A program made the translations under genes and the position numbers. The notes below the pieces were generated by a model. That model was not told where the DNA came from. It ran no database searches and worked only from the letters and a program-made list of their open reading frames with translations. Positions 1 to 11,339 of a DNA stretch of 64,000 bases are shown here, piece after piece. The stretch is taken from assembly GCA_022495005.1 (NCBI GenBank), contig JAGYXB010000696.1, positions 186,001 to 250,000 on the forward strand, written 5' to 3'. The stretch comes from Rhyacophila brunnea (lineage: Eukaryota > Arthropoda > Insecta > Trichoptera > Rhyacophilidae). Within the stretch, counting starts at the first letter, position 1. Every line of letters begins with the position of its first letter.

Positions 1-329
1 TACCCCCCTACTACTAATAGCTTCTCGTCGCTTTAACCATGGACTTCGGCACTTTTCGACTACATTTTCTATTCCCAGATACTCCGCAAGTTGAATCTAG
101 CGATAAACACTTGTCCAGCTAAGGTGGCCACCTACTAGCTATTGCGAGCTGTCGCATCCACAGGTGGTTAGTGGCTAGAATATTAAAGCAAACATTGGAT
201 GACACAGATGGTTGCACCAACTCATGAGTGCCAGCCACGAGAAAAGTATGGCTAACCCATTGAGAAGGCTGTTTGAGAGAGCCAAATAGCTTGTAGGTAT
301 ACGATCCTCAGTCACGAGGACCTGACTAA
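1..329. other. Unassigned AT-rich DNA
   Basis: No gene or element is recognised. A loose inverted similarity around the gtggccacc and ggtggttag motifs (about 123-178) is too imperfect to call. A long minus-strand reading frame crosses this segment, but it runs through a SINE and has no recognisable protein features. Confidence 0.4.
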
Positions 330-490
330 GAAAAAGAATAAGTAGTATTCCATTCATCAAAATAATTTGTATTTTTTCCGTTCCTGCGCTGGGGGGGGGG
401 TCCGGACACGAAATATATTTTGATCTCCCCGGGAATCGAAACTGAAACCTCCGAATGAGAAGAGTGTGCCTTACACCATTATTGAATTCG
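330..490 (-). mobile_element. SINE family B, diverged copy
   Basis: Read on the minus strand, a tRNA-like head shows an A-box-like TGGTGTAAGGC and a clear B box (GTTTCGATTCCC, near 430-440), followed by an AT-rich tail containing atatattt. The layout matches the copies at 608 and 11524. A run of ten G on the plus strand (391-400) lies within the tail. The borders are approximate and no target duplication was resolved. Confidence 0.5.
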
Positions 491-607
491 AGGGAAAAAC
501 CTTGCCTTGGACTGACCTTATTAAGGTGAATACTCAGTATACCAAATGCACTTAGCGGAAAAATACGAAGCTTTATTAACTTTAATGATAATAACATTAA
601 AAAAAAT

Positions 608-810
608 GGTGGCTCTCGTGGTACATTGCGTAAGGCGCTTGCCTTCCACCCGAGAGTTCCTGGGTTCGATTCCCGGTCAGGAGACACAATATTTATGTGT
701 TTTTCTCAAAGCCTGGGTGTTTGTAATTGTTCAAAATTACTAACAACCACCTGGTACGAAAAAGCAAGGACATGGTTATTAATAATTAAAAAAAAAAACA
801 ATAAAAAAAA
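608..810 (+). mobile_element. SINE family B
   Basis: A tRNA-related head (608-684) carries an A-box-like stretch (CGTGGTACATTGCGTAAGGC) and a canonical B box (GGTTCGATTCC, about 663-673). It is followed by the family tail, which contains atatttatg and agcctgggtgtttgt and ends in an A-rich tract near 788-812. The same head and tail recur at 11524 (+) and 18775 (-), so this is a dispersed retroposon and not a tRNA gene. The cloverleaf is incomplete. Confidence 0.7.
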
Positions 811-1491
811 ATAATATGATGGAATCCTTTAACGATTTTCCAATAATTATAGGCTGAGCCTACGTCTTAATATCATTTACTGATTTTTTTAATCCTTGAA
901 AAAAGTTCTGCTGAAATTAATTGTTTAATGTTAGTATAGTAGAATATAAAACATAGCGACGATAATAATATTCGTACATTTCCGTTGTCGTTAAAATGTA
1001 GCACAGTATCCCTCGCGTTCCGTTGTCAGTAGCCCAACCAACCTAAACCACAAATTAAGCTTTTACGTTATGAACAACTTTCTGGGACAATTTTTTTCTT
1101 TGAACTTATTTACGAGCATCAGACTTTCCGTTGCTAGGACCGCGAACGCTGGGATGAAATGATTTGTGGGTGTTGTTCTTCTTAAGACTCGTTGTCTTTT
1201 TCTGAGAACTATTACATTGTTTAACCAAACAGGCTAATCGCAGCTTATATCTTACTAAGTATAGCAAATATTTTTTTTTAATATGTAACTAAGCGTTGCA
1301 ATAAGATATATATTATAAACTTTGACAATAATCACGTAAGTAAATAATATTTACTATATGTATGGGAGTACGTGTTGTGCATAGGTCAAAAACTATGAAT
1401 TTGGGTTAGGTACCTATCTTTAAACTTTTCAAATTGCAAGCTTTGTATTATTTCACTACGTGTCTACGATTTGTGTGGGGTATTTTCACCT
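811..1491. other. Unassigned AT-rich DNA
   Basis: No open frame of note, tRNA-like box or terminal repeat was recognised in this stretch. Confidence 0.4.
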
Positions 1492-1860
1492 TAAGACGGT
1501 ACTTCAGTGAAACGGCAAATAATTTTCAACTATAGGTGCGAAGAAATTTTGGACTCGCTGGCAGTCGGAGAGCGAACGTCAAGCTGTGAACACGTCAATT
1601 TGATTCGTGATGGCGACGTGGGTATTAATTCTTAAATCGTGTAAAGATGACTAAAAACGTTACCCATTTACTTGAAAAAGAAAACATGTCAATGAATATA
1701 TTATTATTGTTACTAATAGAACAATAAACAGAACATTAAATGGACGCATGTTGGATTTATATGACAAATTATATTTCGTTCGGCACGCGTCATTTACACA
1801 ATCCGAGCATCGCCTAGCCACGATCTTTTTAGACCATGCCTCGACTGCGGTATAGCCTTA
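1492..1860 (+). mobile_element. Short TIR element, family M1 (copy 1)
   Basis: About 370 bp of non-coding sequence is repeated at 41056-41415. Identity is high over long blocks, for example around the shared ATTAAATGGACGCATGTTGG and TTCGTTCGGCACGCGTCATT. The ends are inverted: the left end reads TAAGACGGTACTTCAGT, and the right end read backwards is TAAGGCTATACCGCAGT. This fits a non-autonomous DNA transposon. The superfamily is unassigned and no transposase is present. Confidence 0.65.
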
Positions 1861-2490
1861 AATTGTATTAGTAGATTCGTCGTTTGAAATAGAGAATAAA
1901 TTAATATTTCGGTAGGTACATCAGATATCCATGGTAATACCACCTTTTTGTCAATGTGAATACAATTTTATATATTACTATTTAGCATTGTAAGTTATTA
2001 CCTATTTGATATATTATATTCAGCAAACTTTTCATTCGACTTTGTGATTGAACCGTAATTTTGGAAAGATTTTGCAATAATATTTTAATTTAATTTTCGA
2101 CCATTACATGATACTTTGGTATAGGTACAAGTTGTCAATCAAACATACAAAAAAATAAAAATATATTTAAAGATAAAAATATTAACATGTTTTGACACTG
2201 TCACTAAGTAATTTATGAGATTCTTATATTTAATTTAAAAAATCGTTTTATTTAAAAAATGTAATTTTACAGTTTTTGTTTTCAAATTCTTTTAAATTAA
2301 TTTTTCATAAGATTCGTGAACGATAATTCTAAAAAAATATTGAATAATATATTATTATAATAATATTATTATTACACCGATTAGAAAAAAAAAGTTGGAT
2401 CGAGTAGTAAAATGATAATAGCACTCACATTAATGATGACGTTACATCTAATTAAACAAGTTATACATATTATGTGTTGCAGTTGCCTTA

Positions 2491-2711
2491 CCGGAAGGAG
2501 ATGGCCGTATACCATTGAGATCTAGTTATTCGTATACCATTTCAGTCAGTAATGTTCCAATTTTATTAATTTGAAAGTGATTAGTGTCAAATATAGTAGA
2601 ATAACGCTTGCTTTATAGGTACGACTTGACTTTACTTACCAACCTATATTCTATATGGTGTTTTATTTACACATAAATTTGATATCAATACTATACGGCC
2701 ATCTATTTCCG
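2491..2711. mobile_element. Hairpin MITE with 35-bp inverted ends
   Basis: The left arm (CCGGAAGGAGATGGCCGTAT, then ACCATTGAGATC) and the right arm (GATATCAATACTATACGGCC, then ATCTATTTCCG) are inverted copies flanking about 150 bp of AT-rich DNA. A right-arm-like fragment recurs at about 41680-41735 near another element, supporting a dispersed family. No target duplication was resolved. Confidence 0.55.
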
Positions 2712-4029
2712 ATATAACAGCTCACGATGAACTGTAATACGGTCAATTGAATACATACAAACACGGACATTGTTGAACATATGTATTGTTATTGAAATCT
2801 CTGCATAACACCTGTTAGCAGTGTATCAATGTATCAATTTTCTTCTGTCTTTTACATTCCGGTACTTTTTATGACTTATTTAGAATTTTCTGTCTGAATT
2901 ATGAGTAATGTAAGTTCGAATCTTAATCGGTTTAATGTTTTTTTCTAATACATTAGTAAGTTAAATTATTCCAAATTTAAAATTTTCACTTTAAAATGTG
3001 GAGTTTTTTGGTTTCGTATTATGATACTAGGTGTCTCTGTTAGCACAATACGTAATTTTATAAACATAAGCCATCACAGCTAGCTCAACAGAGTGAGCAT
3101 ATTCAGTGTATCTTTTTCCTTATTTCTCCGTAAGATCACCCCTTCTTGCATCCCTCTCCCGTTAATGCGTGCCATTTAGCGTTTTTCCTTTCAACGAACT
3201 GATTAAGGCCGATCTGATTTATTGTTATTGCTCTTTGTCTAATTGTTAATGGTCAAACATAACTGTAGCAGTATATACATAGTTCATTTCTTGTTATGGC
3301 AGCTTTACTGCGGATGTTTGTCGACCGGTCGTCTGTCAAGATTTACTGGACGCCTCCGAGATTTATTTCAGTCCACTAACGAAAGAAACAATAAATGCTT
3401 TCCTTTCGATGGAAAATAAAATGAGCTTATTCGCTTGAGTAAATATTTTGGTTCTAGATAGCGGAGCACCCTCAAGGCCCCTCTTACCAGGACGACAACT
3501 ATTTAGCTCATGTTACAATAAATTATACTCAGTTAGGTACTCCTGATAAGTTTGGCAACATAATAAAATATAATAAGCAATCTATATCTACATACAATTG
3601 TTAATATAATATCAATACCCCATACCTAATTAGGTACAATACTTTTTCCGATGTATGTAATTGTTTAGCCTAGCACTAACAATATTGTAGTGGTAGTTAT
3701 TATTCAAACTTAGAATGTAATATGGTAAACTGTTTGTGTATAAACTATTATTATTGTTGTAGATTGAAATAAATGATAATAATACTAGATGTCGTTGCAG
3801 AGGCCATTATCAAGTAATATGTGTTATAATGTTATGATAATAAAAAACAACGGTGAACGTCTCAAACATTATAAAATGATAATAATATTGGAAATCTCTA
3901 TTTATTACGAACAATTTACTTGCATTATATTCGGAGATAATCATTAATTAGCACTACCATATATCACGTTGTGGATATACCTAAAATCCAAAGTAGGTAA
4001 ATGATTAGCAAATAGAAAAAGATCCAAGA
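2712..4029. other. Unassigned AT-rich DNA
   Basis: Nothing is recognised. A slightly GC-richer patch at about 3290-3380 has no supporting reading frame. Confidence 0.4.
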
Positions 4030-4263
4030 TTGGTCGTTTCTTTCACACCAACTCCCACCCTGCGGCCGGACGAGATCCCATTCTTGCCTGGACTCGGTCA
4101 CTTTTACCCTGGCGATCTACCTGGAAGGAGCTCTGCACTTAGCATTACTTTTGATGACGGCCGGTCAACTCTAACTCTCTGTCTTGTTTTAGGTTCACTT
4201 GAACTTTATTTTGTACCAATGGTAGAATCAGTGAGTGACTTCTTACGCACAACAATCAGATGA
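4030..4263 (+). other. Unrecognised 77-codon open frame in a GC-richer patch
   Basis: An open frame with unusually high GC for the window. The predicted peptide starts MVVSFTPTPTLRPDEIPFLP and is Pro- and Gly-rich in its first half. A pyrimidine tract ending in TTTTAG at about 4190 could act as a splice acceptor, so a decayed exon or LTR segment is possible. I recognise no domain and assign no function. It may be spurious. Confidence 0.15.
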
Positions 4264-5332
4264 ATACCATTATTTTATTATAATGTTTATGAAATTTATG
4301 TATCTTCGCAAATCATTGATCACGAGTCTCTTAAATTCCATTTCTTTATCTTCTTTCTTGTTTCCATTAAATTAAATATGTCTTCTAGCTGTTAATAAAC
4401 ATTTGTTACCTCTAAATATAGTGTTTTTTTTTATGGTATTTCATTATGTACACACTTGGCGCCCTAATCAATAATAATTCATCTTACACAGTACAAGTCT
4501 AGTTTATTCACATCTTTTACTTGCTACCTAAATCATTTTTTTATATAACTCTATAGATTCAAGTTTCACTGATAATCATATCCAATTGACAGCGCGATCT
4601 CATGCCCTGAACAACTTATTAATCATGCTCTATTTGTATTTGTTTACTTTTACTTCATACTAGCTCTATACTTTACTTTTAACTTCTCTTAACTCTAGGT
4701 TTCTAGTTTCCACTTATTAACATAACACATAGTAACCCCTAATTCAGTACCATGGCTTGAATACAGTGTACCTTGAAATAAACTCACATGATATTTACTA
4801 GTACTTTACAAATTTGAAATATTATCTTTTTTGAATTTGTACAAATCAGGTGGTTTCGTAGCCAGGAGCTTCAAAATAATGTAAGCCTGAGAAAAATATT
4901 CGTTTGAAATCCAGAGCGTAAATATCTCACAGCGCCCCCGTGATAAAATAATTCTTGTAAGCAGCAGATGTAGGGGATAAGTAAACGTAAGTATACACGC
5001 AACGAATTTATAATAATAATATTTCGTGATATAATGCAAAACGAATCTGCCAGATGCAAACAAGAAGTATCTACCTCCTCTACTAACAGTCGTACTACAG
5101 ATGTGCGACCGGAATTAAGCATAACAAAACGTAATAATTTTGGTCTACTTCTAGTTTATTACACACGGTATTTGAAAGTCTTTGATAATAAATGAAAAAC
5201 CATCCCAGTTTGATTTACAGATATCAATTTTTCAGTTCAATTAGACTATTTTTTATTCAGAATATGTATGAGTATTACAAAATTAGTATATTGAGTTTAA
5301 AACGTTTACAGAACAAAATTTACATAAAAAAA
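4264..5332. other. Unassigned AT-rich DNA
   Basis: Two overlapping minus-strand frames of about 84 codons (4806-5122) overlap in different phases and show no domain. They are probably chance frames. No repeat was identified. Confidence 0.4.
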
Positions 5333-6265
5333 ACGGTGTGTGTACTTATGTACACGCGTTAGAAGTTATACTTCTTTGGCGTAACAAAACAAATAATAAT
5401 TATTGTATTGGACCAAAACTCATCTTTGCCATACAGCGGTTATAATCGATTCAAAAGTGCCCATGATGAATTAATAAAAAATCAAATTTGATCGGCGTGT
5501 GATTATGATTATATTCATTTCGGTCTCAATGATATTTTATTGATATAAGTACCGTCAGCAATAATATTATGTATGTGAATAAATAATATTATTGCAGAAT
5601 GTACCTACTTTGAAAGAAAAAAATCTCAAAACCTGTGTTTGAAACATTTAACAAACCGCTATTTTGACCATCTTTACTTAAACAGATGAGTGTACAACTA
5701 TTTTCGTTAACAATAATAATTTATTACAAATCAAAAGTAAAACATAGCCTATTTAATGGTTTAACTGAAATGTGATATTGGCTTTTGTGATGAAACATCA
5801 TAATTATTATTGTCTTCAATTGTAATAAACTGCTAATAAATTAATTGGCATGGGATATGACAAATATTATCATAACTTGTAAAAATATGTATTTTTGTGT
5901 ATGATGTGTCTATATATTGTATATTTACAACATACCATTGTTTGAATTATATACCAACTCAACATTCGCAAAATTTATTTATTTATTGATATATAATTTT
6001 ACTCTCAAATCTTGAAACACAATCTTTACAATGAAAAATAAATATACACTACAATATAAATAAAGTTTTATGAATACAAATTAACAGTGTAGAATGTTAT
6101 AATAGTTATAATAATGAATAGTCATAATAATAATAATAAATTGTGTTGCAACTTCCGTCACACGCCAAATGCAATACATCGATGCGCGCAACTTTGTCAT
6201 ACGCCAAAAATACACTCTGATCTAATTTCCCAAACGCGCCAAAAGAAGTATAGCTTCAAAAATAA
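5333..6265 (+). mobile_element. TIR element family M2 (copy A)
   Basis: The left end carries GTACTTATGTACACGCGTT followed by AGAAGTTATACTTCTTTGGC. The right end carries the inverted partner CGCCAAAAGAAGTATAGCTT at about 6237-6256. A second copy lies at 38824-39542 in the opposite orientation. It shares both ends and internal blocks such as AAAATACACTCTGATCT and ACTCATCTTTGCCATACAGC. No coding capacity is visible. It is probably a non-autonomous DNA transposon of unassigned superfamily. Confidence 0.6.
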
Positions 6266-6639
6266 TGTAATAATTAAATAAAATAGTGACAGGATGCAAG
6301 CAACGGTATAGGGATATTCATTGAAATAAAACCACAGGTATCGAGCCTCAATTCATGCCAGCGCAAGTTCCCCAGGGAAGTACAGGACAAATATCTCAAT
6401 GACATATCACTGCATAACCATAACATAGTATAATTAAGTCGTCACTTATGCATGTTATACAAATATTGGACAATGGCAAAGGGTGACTTTCGTTAAGGGT
6501 AGGCTGTGGAGATCTGAGAAAAAGAGAGATAATAAAAATATTGGACACAATAAAGTATAAATATATATGTACCTTAATACTCGACGAACAGATCATAAAA
6601 TTCCACCTTCCTGTGATGACCAAAATATGGTAAAATATG

Positions 6640-6750
6640 TAAATAGTAGAAGAATGTGGCAACGAAAGAATAAGAGCAGAAAAAGTGGAATCATCAATGA
6701 GAGGCCTTCATCCAACAGTGAATCAAAAGTGTCTAAAATGATGATGATTT
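6640..6750 (+). pseudogene. LINE reverse transcriptase 3' tail, very short relic
   Basis: On the plus strand, one frame reads EAFIQQ followed by a stop and then a GATGATGAT run. This matches the C-terminal end and 3' microsatellite of the LINE relic at 59403-59795 (KAFIQQ, then GATAATGATGATGAC). Only about 35 codons are recognisable, with frameshifts upstream. No function remains. Confidence 0.45.
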
Positions 6751-7179
6751 ATTCTGTATTGAATAATATTATCATCAAGTGTAAGGATGTCATAGAAAAA
6801 AATATAGGTTACACCTGATAACATTAAATGACTATACATGATTTTGATATCATTACTTTGATTTAAATTGCAAAATTGGTAAGTAATCGTTTTCTTGTCA
6901 AAAATTTTAACCACCAAAATTTTTTGCAAGAATTGCAAACGGATCGCTGTAGCTTAATCGCTTAATGGATAAAAGCAGAAATCTGGACCATAAAACTGAT
7001 GTAAGTATAAATTCCATTCTTTTTCCCGTAAATTAAATTAAATTTTCCGTAATATTTTCCTCTCTACAATCCATACCTTTATGCTATAGAAAATAATGGA
7101 AGAAAATTATAACTCTAAATATATATAGCAATTATACCACTCAGCATTATAAGGGTGACACAATTTAATATGTATGATT
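6751..7179. other. Unassigned; possible degraded tRNA-like fragment
   Basis: At about 6943-7015 there is GCTGTAGCTTAATCGCTTAA, which resembles a tRNA D-arm and A box. The expected B box is too degraded to call, so this may be a SINE remnant. The rest shows nothing. Confidence 0.25.
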
Positions 7180-7617
7180 TGTTGTCAAAACAAAACAAAG
7201 TGACGGAAGCAGTTGTAAGCGTTTCCTCTATTAAAACTCTGACCAGTAGCATCTATTATGATTTGTTTAATTGCGGCAATCTTTTTTCGTAATGTATGAA
7301 CTGCATTATTTGTATAAATACCAAGGACAATCCATAACTCATAACTCGTCACTCCACTCGAGTCCATCACTCAGCTCCGGTCCGGTCCAGTCACTCGACA
7401 GAGTCAACCGTTATTTTACTCGAGTCCAGTCTCCTGATTATATTAACATATTGGTACATCGCTAGTCAGTTCAATAATATAGTCAATCGTATCAGTACAT
7501 CCATACCGGCAATTATAACTTCACACTGTATCATTGTATTTATTTATTATTGTAACGACAAATAAACTCTCTCCTTGAAACATCCGAGCAACCACAATAT
7601 TCTCTTTCCACACAACA
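7180..7617 (+). mobile_element. Solo LTR (438 bp)
   Basis: The segment begins TGTTGTCAAAAC and ends CCACACAACA, giving the inverted TG...CA termini typical of an LTR. It is flanked by 5-bp direct repeats differing at one base (TGATT at 7175-7179, TCATT at 7618-7622). A TATA box (TGTATAAATACC, about 7310) and a polyadenylation signal (AATAAA, 7561) lie in the expected order. No internal gag-pol, primer site or second LTR is present. It is inferred to be a product of LTR-LTR recombination. Confidence 0.7.
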
Positions 7618-7699
7618 TCATTCCCCCAAATATACATATTTATTTTTTTGTCTCGGGTACGGTAATAATTAAGAATTGTAATATAACAACATAGGTACT

Positions 7700-8562
7700 A
7701 GGTAATAAAATCCCGAGCCAAAATTCTGATCCCGGGATTTCTGGATTACAGTTTGACAATCCCAGGATTGGCATTTTTTCCATTGTTGACATCAAACAAT
7801 TATATTTACAAATAACATTGATAAAATCGGTCAAAAATAAATCTAGTATAATTTATACTATTTAAGACATTTATTGTTAATATTGTATAGTTCAATCTTG
7901 GAAATACATAAGTTTATAATTGAGTAAATAATATTTTAATATAAATAGTAATGTGAATTTAATATGAGATTGCTGTTTCTGATAGCAAAGACTTAATGAA
8001 TGGGTTAGCGAGATTTAAAATAGTATAGCAAATCATGGTGTACTTATGGCCTTTCCGTTTCACAAATCTAACTAGTCAGCCAAATATGAAACTGCTGTAA
8101 AACGTATGAGATCATGGTGGAATTACTTTGTTAATACTTTGGATGCGGAAGACGCACCCGGCGCGTAATGGCCAGGTGGCCGATCGATGTAATTAACGTG
8201 CATTTTAAAGGTGCTAAATAAAAAAAATCATTATCTACTCAGCAGCGAATGAGTTAATAGTGCGAAGCATTGTTTTTTTCTAATCTTTCTCATTTTTATT
8301 AATTTATGTGAAAAAATAAAATGAATCGGGTTAATTCGGAAACTTACACATGGGTATAAATCAAATTTCATTCAAACTCAGTTTATTTCTAATGTAGTTA
8401 TTTGTTATTAAAAGAATTTTTTCTGTTATATTTTTGTTTTTATTTCATTTTCCATAAAAATTGATGAAAAAACCAATCCCGAAAGTTTCGGGATTATGTT
8501 TACCAATCCCAGGATTCATAGGTATCGAAAATAGCTCGGGATCCCGGGATTGGAATCCCTAA
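7700..8562. mobile_element. hAT-like non-autonomous element (863 bp, 8-bp TSD)
   Basis: A perfect 8-bp direct repeat TAGGTACT flanks the element (7692-7699 and 8563-8570). The ends contain ATCCCGAGCC (left) and GGATCCCGGGATTGGAATCC-type sequence (right), with further copies of the AATCCCGGGAT theme inside. The 8-bp duplication and these ends fit hAT elements, but the terminal inverted repeats are imperfect. There is no transposase frame. A block at about 8131-8238 is shared with 30790-30893. Confidence 0.6.
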
Positions 8563-8570
8563 TAGGTACT

Positions 8571-9119
8571 GCAACATAATTTAAAAATCTATTACCTACT
8601 GATAGTTTAATAATCCCCAACTCATTTTGAAGAATTTTTCATAGTACCTACCTACCTACCATTATTTACAGTTATGTGGAAATGTTTTATTCTACCATGT
8701 TTTCCATTAGCGTTAGATGATAAGTAAACCCCATTCTTAAGGCAGTGCAGAACAAAATTGATTGCCGTTTTTGATAACATGTCTAAGTTATCGAGAAAAT
8801 GGCCGCTGCTCTGTTTAAATATTTCGCTAGGTATCATTCTTGGCAGGGGGAGATGGGGGTAGGTGTGTCCGAGGTAAGAAAATCGTCTGCGATGTTAGAG
8901 ACAGGTGATGTAATTTACAGAGACTCAACCCAACCTACTCGATATCATTTTTGAAATCTCGCGAGCACGTCTGCCCATTTCGTTCGTTATTTAGTGGCCT
9001 ATGTTACAGACAACTTAACACTATTTTTGCACTAGGTGTTCAAAAATCGCAAAAAATATATTTCAATTATAAATTAATGATGATGACAATTTTATAATAA
9101 TGTTGGTTTTTAATTAACT
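8571..9119. other. Unassigned AT-rich DNA
   Basis: Nothing is recognised apart from a short G-rich patch (GGCAGGGGGAGATGGGGGTA, about 8844-8863). Confidence 0.4.
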
Positions 9120-9352
9120 ATTTCTTTTATTCAACGAATAATTCACAAGATTTAAGAATGTACCATTCTAATTATTGAACATACATAATTTTGAAAAACA
9201 CTTCTGAGAAAATATATTATAACCAATTGAAAAAAATCTTTTTTGAAAAAAGAAGAACTCTGCATCTCTTGGGTTTACGCCCCGTCCGCGCAATTATCCT
9301 TTATGCTACAATGCGACGTACTGATTGCGACAAATTTTAACAACTGGCCTTT
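9120..9352 (-). mobile_element. SINE family A, inverted partner of the copy at 9422
   Basis: On the minus strand the order is leader (ATTTGTCGCAATCAG), A-box-like tRNA unit (TAGCATAAAGGATAATTGCG), pyrimidine-rich junction, then the family tail (GGTTATAATATATTTTCTCA). The B box is damaged: sequence equivalent to GTTCGATTCC is shortened to GTTCTTC. The plus-strand left flank (9120-9180) carries the ATTCAACGAATAATTCACAA motif common beside this family. It lies head to head with the copy at 9422. Confidence 0.65.
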
Positions 9353-9421
9353 TTAATATATAAATGTACTTTTTAATATATGTATATAAATAAAATTTTT
9401 AATAAATAGTAGCTTGATTTC

Positions 9422-9635
9422 GAGGAGCGCTGATGAACAGGTATTAAAAAGGCCACTAGATAAAATTTATCGCAATTAGTACGTCACCTTGCAGCATAAA
9501 GGATAAATGCGCGGACAAGAGATGCAGAGTTCGATTCCTTGCCGGGGTGGCTTACTTTTTTCAAAAAAAGATTCTTTCTATTGGTTATAATATATTTTTT
9601 CAGAAGTGTTTTTCAAAATTATGTATGTTCAATAT
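9422..9635 (+). mobile_element. SINE family A
   Basis: The leader contains AGCGCTGATGAACAGGTATT and TTATCGCAATTAGTACG. It is followed by a tRNA-like unit with A box (GCAGCATAAAGGATAAATGC) and B box (GTTCGATTCC, about 9529-9538), and by a tail ending CAAAATTATGTATGTTCAAT. It matches the inverted copy at 9180-9352 closely, so the two could form a long hairpin if co-transcribed. Confidence 0.7.
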
Positions 9636-10021
9636 TGGTTTTATTTATATGACACATATATTGTTAAAAAAATAGAATTTATTTCTTAGCATACTGTTAT
9701 CTAAATTCAGGAGGCGAATTGATGGCCCGAGATTCGGAAAATTCTCCGGTCAAGTTAAAATGTTAATTTTTATTAGTACCTAAGTGTACGAAAATTTAAA
9801 AATATACATTTACCTAAGTATAAAAAAGCGACATATCGAATATTGAACGATTCGGGATGCGATAAGAATGTGATAAACACCATATGAAATTGGAATTATT
9901 ATAGGGTATGATCATTTTAACAACTGTATTTCAAAGTTACGCGATATCATATTCATTTTGTAATTATACATGCGTTGTTCTTGATTTGCGATCTAAAAAA
10001 GTCAGCCTACCAGGATTCCTT

Positions 10022-10243
10022 GGGTCTAGGATGATTCGGCGCCGGGACAACTGGGCGCTACGCAATCGAATGAAATTCGAAAATGAATAATTATAGGTAG
10101 GTATTTTTAAAATACAGATAAAATTTATTGAACTTCCTCGTCTACTTTCTGTATTAAATTGTAATGAACGTTTATTTATTCAACAGTGCGGCGCCTACTT
10201 GTCCTGGCATCCAGGTATACCAGTGCCGATTCTTCCCAGTGTC
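10022..10243 (-). mobile_element. MITE family P, diverged copy
   Basis: The left end, GGGTCTAGGATGATTCGGCG, matches the reverse complement of the right end of the elements at 25763-26159 and 60613-61011 (GGGTCTAGGACGATTTGGCA in that orientation). The far end retains CAGTGCGGCGCCTACTTGTC, equivalent to the other terminus. The interior is much shorter than in the two young copies. No clear target duplication was found. Confidence 0.55.
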
Positions 10244-10314
10244 CTTTCGGGAAAATTCGATCCTATATCAAAATATTGCCATTTTAAATAGGTATGTCTA
10301 TATAATATATAATA

Positions 10315-10595
10315 TGTGTCGTTGAGTTTCAAAACCCGCTATAACACTTTTTCATTATATTGAGAAAATCAACAAAAACTTTTTGAACTAAAAAGGTTTT
10401 TGAATGTTTCAGTAGTGGTATAGCGGGATTTGAAAGACACATTGATTCTGTTTCATAAACGACAGTTAATCGTAGCGACTTTTAAAAGAGGCAAATTTTC
10501 ATGTAGAGATTTTAATAACGAATCCAACGATATATATTATATATTTTAATTATTTCAAAAAAGTGTTATAGCGGGTTTTGAAACTCAGCGACACA
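10315..10595. mobile_element. TA-flanked MITE with long inverted ends
   Basis: The left end is TGTGTCGTTGAGTTTCAAAA and the inverted right end begins TGTGTCGCTGAGTTTCAAAA. Similarity continues through ACCCGCTATAACAC for about 40 bp. TA dinucleotides abut both ends (10313-10314 and 10596-10597), the signature of Tc1/mariner-type insertion. A third inverted-end-like copy, TATAGCGGGATTTGAAAGAC, lies inside at about 10419-10441. There is no coding capacity. Confidence 0.75.
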
Positions 10596-10599
10596 TATG

Positions 10600-11339
10600 G
10601 TGTATTGATATATCCTATGACCTATGTCATTCGTCAACATTGATAAACATGAGTTAAACCCATTGATTTAACCTTTAAACTATGATAATAATAAATATAT
10701 AGGTATTCATTAAAAATGCTCTTGTATATTGTATTTTAAAAATTTACTATTTATTTAGTACATACTTATTTAAGTTTTGAAAAACTATGGCTTTATCGCA
10801 TTATACACAATTTCTTTAAATATTTTCAACTATCACCGATCAACAATTTCGTGTTGTTTAATGTTAATGTGTTTTATAGCAATATAATAAATTAATATGT
10901 TTTTCTCTCATTAATTAGGTAGGTAGCTTTTAAAATTCAAACGTATGATCATCCTACCTGATGGTTGTAAATTGCACTCACCTCAAAGCACAAATCAAGC
11001 CACGTTGACCACGCCTCCGCTCGTTTTACCCCGTCCTCCCCTTCAACCCTTTTATATAGCCACGTCAAAAAATAAATAAAATCCAGACATGAGATCTGAT
11101 TATTCATTCGTTGCTCGCTTGACTTTTCCAACTACATTTAATAAATTTTAAGCAAACTCGATTTGTTTGCAGTTGAAATATGGAGCCATACCTACATATA
11201 TTGAGATTAAGTGCAATTATTCTATTTAGTGAAAAAAATATGAACACAATTTAAATAATAATATAAAAGTCATGCATATATTCACAAAATAAGTCAATAA
11301 AAATCTAACATAATATGTAAACCTTAAATTCAAGGAGGT
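10600..11339. other. Unassigned AT-rich DNA
   Basis: A 60-codon minus-strand frame (10949-11131) lies in a slightly GC-richer patch and shows no recognisable domain. Nothing else is seen. Confidence 0.35.

Noticed and set aside
175..687. 170-codon minus-strand frame as a gene
   Set aside because: It runs antisense through two SINE copies and low-complexity tracts and has no recognisable domain.
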